The notes beneath the pieces are model-generated. The model was not told the DNA's origin. It worked only from the letters and a program-made list of their open reading frames with translations, and made no database searches. Positions 12,067 through 22,900 of a stretch of DNA of 64,000 nucleotides are shown in pieces; position 1 is the first letter of the stretch; each line of letters starts with the position of its first letter. Where the stretch lies: assembly GCF_905475395.1 (NCBI RefSeq), contig NC_058339.1, forward strand, positions 93,692,520 through 93,756,519, in the 5' to 3' direction. This DNA comes from Chrysoperla carnea. Lineage: Eukaryota; Arthropoda; Insecta; Neuroptera; Chrysopidae. A program made the position numbers and the translations under genes.

Positions 12067-13812
12067 AATTTTATATTATCTTCGTGTATGATTGTGTGTA
12101 CATGTACATGTACAATGTATGTGTATGTGTAACCATCAGTGATGTTTGTGTTGTGTGCCATTATTTTTTACATATTTTTATGAAGACATAATGAACAATT
12201 AATATTTAGTTAAATATTAATAACAAACTAAATAAAAGAATAGTGAATGTAAATGATTAAATATTTTAATAATGAATACATCCATCTTAAAATGTATCTA
12301 AATATAATTAAAATATAAAAATACAAGTGAATTATTTGTAAGTTGTACTAGATGATTGGTACAATAAACTAGAACAGACAAAGATACATATATACAATAT
12401 AATATTGTATGAATAGGATAGAATAGGAAAGAAGAGTGTAATAAAAGTGAACTAAACCATATATGGTAAATTTATCATTATTGTGAATTGTCAAATATTA
12501 TATTTTTATTTAGTTTTATTAAACAAGTTATTTATTTAAATTGTGTTTTAATTCAAATAAGTTTAATTAAAAAACAAATTAATTTTAGTGAATTAAAACT
12601 GATTATAAGTCTTTTAATATAAATAATAATACTAAATTGTACAGAGTAGTCTACTGACTGACTAACTGACTGACTGACTGACTGACTCACTGTATACTTA
12701 AAGTCGGCCATTTTACATTGAGTTGAGGCGTTTTCATGTGATTTTTATTTTGAATAATCATAATCATTCGTATTTATATTTACAATTATGAAAATTATTA
12801 AAAAAAATAATAATTATTAAATAAAATATGTACTTATTTTTTTTTCTTTAATTATTATGTGAAGTAAATTAAAAAAATAATAATAAATAATGATGATAAT
12901 ATTTATATTTTGATAAAAAAAAAGTGATAATACCTATTATAGGTAGCTAGTTAAGTGATGATAATATAATATGAACATTAAATTTCTAAATAATTATTTA
13001 ATGTTATAAAAGTATAAAAAATAAAAACGAGAGGTGTCGTGGGACACCCGACTGGAACTATGTTCCAATCGTATCTTCGTATTTTATAAAATGTACCGCT
13101 TATTTTTTTACTCAGATTTGCTTTGTTTTTTTTTGCTGGTTTTAATGATTGATTATGCATATGTTCAATTTTGAAAATACAAATAACTGTATAAGTAATT
13201 AATAAATATTAGTTTTGTGGTACGCTACTTTGCAGGTTTAGTGTAATTCGTTTTTTGTAAATGGTTTTTTTTTTCTCACGATACTGATACTTCACAACCA
13301 GCAAACAAATTATAACGTGCGATAAGGATCATAGTTCCAAAAAATATGTAGACGTAGTTCTGCTACCATAAATAATTATAAACATAATACATTTAATCTT
13401 AGTTATTATTATTCGTTTAATTTTATTTATTTATATTTTTATTATTATTTATTATATTGAATTATTTTAAATAAAAATATTATTTATTAATTTTTTTATT
13501 TGTTTTTTTATTTATTTATTTATTTATTTTTTTGTTTATTAAATTAAACTATTTGTTAATATAGATGCTACAACAAAAAATTAATTAAATTATTTACATT
13601 CATAATGGACTATAAACTTTACAACAACACAACTGATCTTTATAATTCTTCAATAATAATGATTATTAACAATTATATTAATATTATTAATAATAATAAA
13701 GTTAATAGAAGTAAAATTAGTTATGAACTTATCTATAAAATGAAATAAATTCATTAATGTAAGTATTTTGTCTGTAATTAAAATATGTCTGTATTACAAC
13801 AAGCAAGGGGTT
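12067..13812. other. AT-rich intergenic with repeat modules
   Basis: Contains a short (CTGA)n tract at about 12655-12687, dispersed repeat D at 13029-13180 (listed separately) and a block at 13300-13345 (CAAACAAATTATAACGTGCG) repeated at about 41937 (CAAACAAATTATAACGTACG). The rest is very AT-rich and I see no gene. Confidence 0.5.
13029..13180 (+). repeat. Dispersed repeat D, copy 1
   Basis: Closely matches 54544-54685 in the same orientation. Shared blocks include GAGAGGTGTC..GGGACACCCG, TTGGAACTATG/CTGGAACTATG, GATTTGCTTTG and GATTGATTATGCA. A reverse-orientation echo of its left end, CCCCACGACACC, is present at about 11939. No coding capacity. Confidence 0.75.
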
Positions 13813-13969
13813 CAGTGGCCTAACGAGGGATTGGGGCAAGGGGGGGGGGTGTACCATGTCCCGGATGTTACTCACAAAGGGCGCAAAAAGGCCCGCAAAA
13901 CAAGAAACCGCTAGATTGTGTGTAAAAAGGTATTGTGCCTCGGACGCGAGTTAAACTCGCTACGCTACT
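13813..13969. mobile_element. Small hAT-like MITE
   Basis: The left end CAGTGGCCTAACGAG is inverted at the right end as CTCGCTACGCTACTG. CAGTGGCGTA-type termini are common in hAT-related elements. The 157-bp element is much richer in GC than its surroundings. Poly-G tracts lie both inside (from about 13842) and right after it (from 13970). No convincing 8-bp target duplication is visible, so the superfamily is tentative. Confidence 0.55.
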
Positions 13970-13984
13970 GGGGGGGGGGGGGCG

Positions 13985-15621
13985 AGGAGGTGTAATCGTG
14001 TGGGTATGTCAATGGGGCAGGGAGGGAGTAATGTAATGATGATACAGATCACGTTTACAAAGAAGTTATAAACATTCAAAGATTGATTCCCATCTCCTTT
14101 TAGCAAAACAAAGTTTTATATGTATGTATCTCTATGGTGATATCGTCACTAGCCTATATCTTCCTCTTCATATAATTACAAGTTTTTTTCGTACTTTTCA
14201 ACATTCGTATTTTTCATACTTCTTAAGATTTTCAAAAACCAACTTCACTTTTCCGTCCGTAAAGTAAGAATTCTTCACATAAAGCGATAAAAAATAGTAA
14301 AGATGCCTATTATAAATCTTTAAATGGAGAGAAATGTGGTTACCTCTCTCTCCAGTCTTAACATCGATAGGTAAGAAACCCACAAGCTATTTGGGGGATA
14401 ATTTTACATCTTTTGATATTTGTAATAACATTTCCAAAGACATCTCCAAATCTAAATTAAACATTTTTAAAATCTATTTCTGGGTTGAAGAAAACAATCC
14501 ACTTTCTATGATTATAGATTCGAAATAAAAGGATTTTCTATTTTTGATGTTATTTTTAATACACGTCGCCATTTGTATTTTGACATTTGATAAGTAAGAA
14601 CAGAGTAGTTACCTTAACCCGTGACTACACTGTATTCGTGGCTGAAAATAACAAACACCAAATTTGGTAGACAAGTGGTGAAAAAATCAAAAGTTCCTAA
14701 ATTAATATTAGGAGAACATGTATTAAAAATAATAATTATATGTCTAGAGTATAAGGAGGGCATCTGTAAAAACTAACAAGTGTTTGCCTAATAAATTTAT
14801 GATATTTCTTCGTCCAAATGTCTAGTGTGTTTTTTCCTAAGCAGTACTTTTTTAGACCGTGAGTACATTTTTGACAAAGCTAGACATAATAAGCTTGAAA
14901 ATGAGGGATGAATCATGAAATTTGATAAAGGAATAAGGAAGCTAAGGATAGGGCTGGAAAAAACTTGCTAGAGTAATAAAGTATAAGATATTTGATATTT
15001 GAATGGTTTGGCAAATCCAATAATGTCTCGTAAAGCAAACGTTAATTGATCACTTAGATCTTACAATTTAACGCCTGTTGACTTTTGTCTTTGCAGATAT
15101 TTGAAGGCAAAGGTCTATGGCAAAGGCATGGATAATGTACTGAGCATACCCGTACAAAATTAACCGCTCTGTAGAAATTCTAGAAGGAGACAACTACTGG
15201 CCATACATTCGCTTTATCACTCTCATAGTTATTAAACAGCTGAAAAGGAAACATTCAGTCCATTTGCAAATGTCTTTGGTCTACGGTAATGATCCTCAAT
15301 GGAATTCAAGAAGGATGAAAATTTGTCCAAATCGGTTTATCCGTTTAGGCGCTACGGTGCCACAGACAGACGTACAAACACACACATATAGCGGCCAAAC
15401 TTATAACACACCTTTTTTGGTTTGGGGGTTAAAACACGTTAATGGAATAAATGTCCCTTATGAAAAAATTATAAAAAATTAATATGTTTTTTATTTGGGT
15501 TTAATTTTTAGATGAATTAACACACCTGCACCCAGTAGTGGGTGGTGGGGGGTGCAGGACGGACGGGTGGTGGATGTACACTGTACAGACAGACATATTA
15601 AATCATTAACTGTCTGCCAGT
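13985..15621. other. Intergenic and presumed 5' flank of the iRhom gene
   Basis: Holds repeat B copy 2 (14815-14975) and a repeat module at 15335-15440 (GTTTAGGCGCTACGGTGCCA, then GACAGACGTACAAACACA and GGTTTGGGGGTTAAAA). Related modules occur at 35880-36010 (reverse) and 42400-42497. No separate gene was found. The tract TGTCTGCCAG just before 15621 could be a splice acceptor for an upstream iRhom exon. Confidence 0.5.
14815..14975 (+). repeat. Dispersed repeat B, copy 2
   Basis: Second copy of the module at 3185-3345, same orientation, with the same central blocks (GTGTTTTTTCCTAAGC, AATAAGCTTGAAAATGAGG). Divergence is modest. Confidence 0.75.
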
Positions 15622-16776
15622 ATGCAATCAGATGATAACTACACGCAAAGAAGATTACTTCAACAATACCATCAACAACAACAATCATTATCATCATCAA
15701 ATCATAATAAAAATGCAACAATACAACAACAACAACAACAATTATTATCAACATTATCATCTCAAGTACCTGCACCATCATCTTTTGTTGATAATAATAT
15801 TAGTATTCCTAGTACCAATGAGGTTGTTGATCGATCAAATAATACTAGCCATGATAATAATACAAAAATTACATCAATGGTTAATTTGTATAAACAACAA
15901 CAACAACAAAATAATGATTATCATCGATATTATTATTTATCAAATCATCATCGTTATACAACAACAACAACAACAACAACCACAACAACACCACCATTAT
16001 CATTATCATCATCGCAAACAACCACAAATATTACAAATATTATTACAAATAGTACTACTACGATTACAACAACAGCCACCACTAATCAACCACAACAACC
16101 GTATTATCAACAAAATAAAACACCATCAACATTATCACTATCTTTATCATTATCAACGACCAGCGTTACAACAACAACAACAGCAACAGCATCATCTTCA
16201 TTATCATCAACAAATAATGATAAAGTTACATTATCAACAAAAACAAATAACATGTATCTTGTTGGATGTATATCATCATCAAAACAACAACAACAACAAC
16301 AAGATGGTGGTGGTACAATAGCACCACCATCACCAGCACCATGTGATGATAGATTTATACCACCACCACCATTATCACCAACATTATTATTAGATGATCA
16401 ACAATTATCATCTAAACATGTTGAATCATCATTTACACGCCATCATCACAATCATCATAATCATCATCAACATCATCAGTTCGATGATTGTTATTCAACA
16501 AATGCTTTTCCATCACCATCACCTAAATCAGAACATTGTTGTTATACAACAACATTATCAGGTGATAATGATGATCATCAACAAGTTGAACAAGAACAAT
16601 TTATACCACCACCACCATTATTATTATCATTATCACCAACATTAGAACAACAACAACAACATGAACAAAATCAATTGCATTATCATCAATGTAACAGTCC
16701 TAAGAAATATAATAAATATGTGAATAGTAGTAATAATGTTGATAATCATTATCGTAATATGTTATCATCATCATCA

Positions 16777-16814
<38 letters not shown>

Positions 16815-16942
16815 TTATCATCATCTTAATAATCATGAAAGGGTTTATCAATTTAATGATCGTAAATCATTATCTATACATAATTATAATTCACAAACAT
16901 TACCACATAATAACAGATATTCAAATAAATATCATAATTATC

Positions 16943-16986
<44 letters not shown>

Positions 16987-19900
16987 TTAAATATTGATCA
17001 TCGATCATATAATCAACAACAACAGCAACAACAACAACATTATCATACATTAGATAGATACAATAACAGTACAAGTGGTACAACTAAAACAATTGAACAA
17101 CAACAACAACAATTGAGTAATTATTATCAACGTTTATCATTATCATCTGTTGATTCAACAGCATCGAGTAATAATCATCATAGATCATCATCGTATTATT
17201 ATTCAACTTTACCAAATCCAAATAATACGATTATAATCAATGAACAACAACAACAACAACGTAATCATCATCATCGTGATCGTGATCGTGATCGTGATCG
17301 ATATAATACAATTGTACCATCAAGTGCACACATACCTGTTGAACGTTATGTACCACAACCTTCACAACTGATAAATGATAGTGATAATCAACAACAACAA
17401 CAACAACTATTACAACATTATCAACAATATCATCAGCATTATCATCATGATAATAATCGATTGTATAATTGTACAGTTGGTATATCACCATCTGAACAAC
17501 AACAACAACAACGTTTTAATAATATATTATCAACTGGAAATACAACAGTTAATAATGGTGGGGATCCATATATGAGACGTGATTTAGGTTATCATCATCA
17601 TTATCGACCACAACAACAACAACAACAACAACAACAATATTATCATCATCAACGTGGTGTATTATCAACAGCAACATCAGTAACATCAAGATATCCAAGG
17701 CATACATCATCATCATCATCATCATCATCAACATCGTCATCACGATGTTGTAATGTAACATCATCACCAAGTCCAAATCATCATCATTATTATCAACAAC
17801 AACAACCACAACAACAACAACATAATTATCATGATAATTATTCAAGTCCTGGTGGTGGTTCAACAAGTTCATCAAATTCAAATAATTGTGGTGTATTAAT
17901 GATAACATCATCATCATCAATTATCAATAATGATAATAATACTTTATCATCATCATCATCATTATTAAATAATGGTGATTTATCAATAAAATCATCATCA
18001 AAATGTATTAAACATCATCATCATCATCATCATCACCCACATCAATGTAATTCAACAACAACAACAACAACAATTGTAACACCTGAATATGTGGGTGCTT
18101 CGGGTGGTCGATTAATATCAGCAACATCAGTGACTTTATCATCAATACAACAACAACAACAACAACAACATGATACTAGTGATAATGCATTGTTAATAAG
18201 TGATAATGCAGTAGTGACTACTATACCAACAACAACATTTATTGATAAATGTTTATTAAATCATTGTGATATTATTGAATGTGGTGGTGGTGGGGGTAGA
18301 CAACAACAACAAACAAGTACTGCTTTATTTAATAAAAGTATAATGTGTTGTAATAATAGTGGTAGTACGGTTGTAAATAGTGCAATAAGTGCTGTCAATA
18401 ATATAACAAGTGCAACTAAAAGAACACAACAACAAACTAAATTAAATAAATTACAAAATACTGTTCATATAAAATGTAATAATAATGTTAATAATACAAC
18501 ATTATCATCATCAATACAACAACAACAACAACAACAACAACAACACAATACTAATTCATGGTAAGTAATTAATAATTACCTTTTTTCAAACAAATGAACG
18601 GTTAAAGTGGTTTGGTTGTTTAAGTTAATTATAAATTTTTTTTACATTTACGTCATACAAATTGCCTAATTTACTAGTTTTTTAGTCACATGACAGCCGA
18701 ACCACTTTAAGAAGTACATCATAATATGTTACTCTTAGTAGCTATTGAATATTAAAGTCTGTGCTTGCCATATTATAACTATTACACTGTCTATATTACT
18801 TAATAATAGTCAGTGATAGTTTGTGTTTTTAAGTTTTTATCTACTAAGTACAAGTGTCACAACTGTCATAACTCACTGTACAACTATTTTTAATTTATGG
18901 ATATATTTTACATTAAATCAATTTTATTTGATTTTTATTCAATTTTATTATTATTTATTTGTTAATTTTATTCATTATTAGAAAGTAGGTTTTAATTATT
19001 TAACAGGGCGGGCGTTAGATACATGATAGGTATGTTAAGTAGATATCTATTTATAATGTAATGCTTTTTGTGATTATTTTATTCTATTTTAATTAAAAAT
19101 CCGCCAGATGTCGGATGCTAAGGCGCTTATCTACCGGCCTTTGCTAATGCCTTGATTTACTTCAAATTTTCAGAGAATATTTCATACCTAACCCCTTTAT
19201 AATCATAAAATTTAATACAGTATAGCTTCACTTACGCTATCCCGATGTATGGGTAACGGGTAACAGGTATCACGTACCCATATTTGTTTATGTATATCAA
19301 TAAATTGATAAGATTAAATATAAAAAAGTTATTTATTATTTATTTGGTTTAGATATCATATTTTTATCTGTTTGCTGAACTTACTTGAATCAATCAATTA
19401 AATTTAATAGTTTAATTTTATAAATTAATCAGCATTACAATTAGTTGTTAGTGGTTAGTAGTTGGTACATTTAAAATCAGTTCTTATTTATTAATTAAAG
19501 GTACCTTTAACCATTAAATTAACTATTATCTATTGAAAATGATATTTTTAACCTGCACTATCAATTAATTTATAGCGATCTGAGTAAACAGCCATATTAG
19601 TGGAACCTTAAACCATTAAATACCTTGACTGAGCGTCGCCTATCTTTTCGTACACTGAGAGGTGTCCCAACAACTGAGGTAATTGCTTAAGTCAGCTAGG
19701 GACATTTATTAAAAAAATACATTATCAAAAGAATAAAGTGACATTTATCAAATAAACATACATTGAATTCTTAAAAATCTGCAATGACAAGTATGACAAC
19801 AAAACTTTGTTTTGACATTTCCACACCGCCGCCATGATGGATTTGACCTAAGCAATTACCTCAAATGTTGGCATACTTTAAATCGTTTGACGCTCAGATC

Positions 19901-22900
19901 ATCATCAATTTAATGGTCTAAGAGTGGAGCAAATGTATATTTAGTGTTGCCTAATTCAAAAATGATTTTCTAATGCCCGTTTATATGATTTTCTAATGTC
20001 CGCATAAATAACTTTTATTTTTCAAATAATAGGTATATGTGCTTGAAATTCTCCATCTTCATATAATTTTATATATTTTCGAATTATGAAATTTTCAGGA
20101 CAAAATAAAGTATATTAGCGGAACATTCACGTCGGTGTAAATGTAGAGACATTTTAAATGGTTCTTGTCTCATAGTTCTTTAAATGGCTCGGGCATCCAG
20201 ATACTATTGTTTAACTGATTCCTTTTTTATATTTTAGGAAAGCAACTGGACGACGTAGTTTAACAACAACAACAACATTATCATTAACAACAATAACAAC
20301 AACAACATCATCATCATTATTAACAACAACAACATCATCATCATCATTATCATCATCAATACAACAACATCAGCATCAACAACAACAACAACAAGATAAT
20401 GATGAATCAACAATGTCATCATTAACAACTAATATTGTTGATTCATTATCACAACAACAACAACAGCAACAACAACAACAAGCATTGCTAGCGCCATCAT
20501 CAGTGTATTTAGCACAAGATGCATCATCACAAACCATCAATGTTCTACAACCTCATCATCAAACAACTCCATCAACAGTTCAACATCGTACCAACATCAT
20601 TGGTGCAACAACATCATCAATACCATTATCAGCAGAAGCATCATCATCACTTGTACAGGATACTGCAAGGGCTGATGTCTCATTACGACGTTTAGATTAT
20701 TTACAACATCACCATCAACATCGTGCACTGAGTAGTGATGCTGTTGTTGTAAGTGATGAACAAAGACAACAACAACAGCAACAGCAACAACATAGACCAC
20801 GATTTACACGATCACAATCAACGAAGGAGGTGATCAAGAATTATATAAAAAAAGAGACTGCAAATTTTTTTGGTGTTAGTTTAGAAACCGAAGAAGAACA
20901 AGCACAAGTATGGCGTGAACGTAGATTACGTTTAGCATCACGTGCATATGGTGAATTAAAAGATGAATATACTGTACCATATGGTAGACAAACACGACGA
21001 CCACGAACCTTTGGTGGAGGTACTTAAAATCAATCAATTCATTTTAAATTTAAAGGGTGTTCAAAATGATTCCTTCAAGGTTGCAGAAGTGAGATCGCCA
21101 TCACCTGGCAAGATCTATCTATCTATTATAACTTTGCGCAGGGCATGCGACAGGCCCAACTGTGTATAATTACAGCTAGGTCATTCATTTGTGGCACCCC
21201 TCTTTGTTTTATTATTATTATTACACGGGAGGGAGGGAAATTGACCATTTACATTGAGCGTTGAACTGGCGCGATATCTAGATTTGCGTAAAAATAGTGA
21301 CATTACTTGGAATTCTTGAATTTGGTTTTTTTTTTGAGCACCCTGTATATTATATTTTGTAGGTTAGAATTAAATTGAAGACTTATTCCGTTCTGTTCTG
21401 TTTGGTAGGTTATTCTGCATCTGGTGCTGTCCCTAGAGAACCAAGAGAACAACATCGTCCTGACGTGTTGCCTGATGTGAATGTTGTAGATCATGTTGAC
21501 AACTTTAATGTTGTAGATCAAGATCAAGATGTGAGTGGCGCAGATGATGCCACCACTGTACTGGGTACTGATCGAGCATTAAGAAGAAAGGATTCAGTTG
21601 CACGATTAACTTGGACTGGTTTATCATATGTAATAACGGTAAGTGAAATATAAGGTTAAGTTAGAGTGGCTGTCCTGGGGTGGGAATAGAAAGAGGGTTA
21701 TTCCATTGGGTTGGAAGCAGCAGACTCATTGACATGTATGATTATTTGAATGTAATTGAGTCACTTGATTTTTTTGTATAGACATTAGCCAGACATAGAT
21801 CACATGTGGGTGACGGTGGCAGCGGTAGAACGCCTAGTTCACGGTCATTCCCACCAGAACAAGTTGAACTAGCACCAAATGAAATACAACCACAACAATT
21901 GTTAGCTGACGAAGTGTTCTTTGAACAACCAAGTACACCTGGTACAGCAGCAGCAACAGCATCAACCCCATCAGCGTCATCATCATCAATACCATCCACA
22001 CCAGTACCAGTGCCAGTGATAGCTGCAGCTGCATCTGTTGATCATACTGACACTGCTACAGATCTACCAGATCATGGCTCATCAAACAACTTACAAAAAC
22101 AGCATGACGATGCTACAATTAGGAGGTAAAAATCAATACACAAACCTCGGGGTATTTTTGAGGTTTTTAATAATTATGAATTACTTATTAAATAGATATT
22201 CACAACATTTATCACCATTACGACAAAGACAAACACACCAACAACAACAACATTATCGACAGGCGAGATCAGCATCAACACCAGGTCCAGCATCAGCACC
22301 AGGTCAAGCACCAGCTGCATGGAGACGACGTCATGATTCACAAATACATGATGATAGTACGAACGACGACAGTCATAATAGTGGACCAACACCTGTGGGA
22401 GGTTCAAGAGTTTGGAATCATTTATTGGATGGTGCTCTAGATAACTCAGACAGACGACAATATGGAATGGGATGGATTGGACGTATGTTTGGGTAAGTCA
22501 ATCCAAATATCACTGACAATCAGAAAAGTGTCAACCTCAGGATCTAACGGAATTCCTTGCGCGTCCTTAGGTATTCAAAGTTATTCCGTTAGATTCGGAA
22601 GTGAAACTCTAAGATGATTGGAATATGTTGTAAATAATTAAATAATGAATGTTTATGTTGATTTAGACGTACGATACGTAAATCAGTGGCACATGAAGAA
22701 CATATTCGTAAACAATTAGATGATCTAGAGGATCATCGACCATTCTTCACGTGGTGGGTGACCACCGTTCAAATATTAATATTAATAATATCATTGGTGT
22801 GTTATGGTGTTGGTCCTTTTGGTTTTGATTTGGCTAATCGTTCTGGTCAAGTGTTAGTCACGTCATTATCATTACAACAAGTTGATTATCAAGAACCAGC

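Noticed and set aside
15632-17920. Several 66-229-codon frames overlapping the first iRhom exon in other frames and on the minus strand
   Set aside because: Shadows of CAA/CAT/TCA triplet runs. Only the frame starting at 15622 continues in phase through the splice to conserved iRhom sequence.
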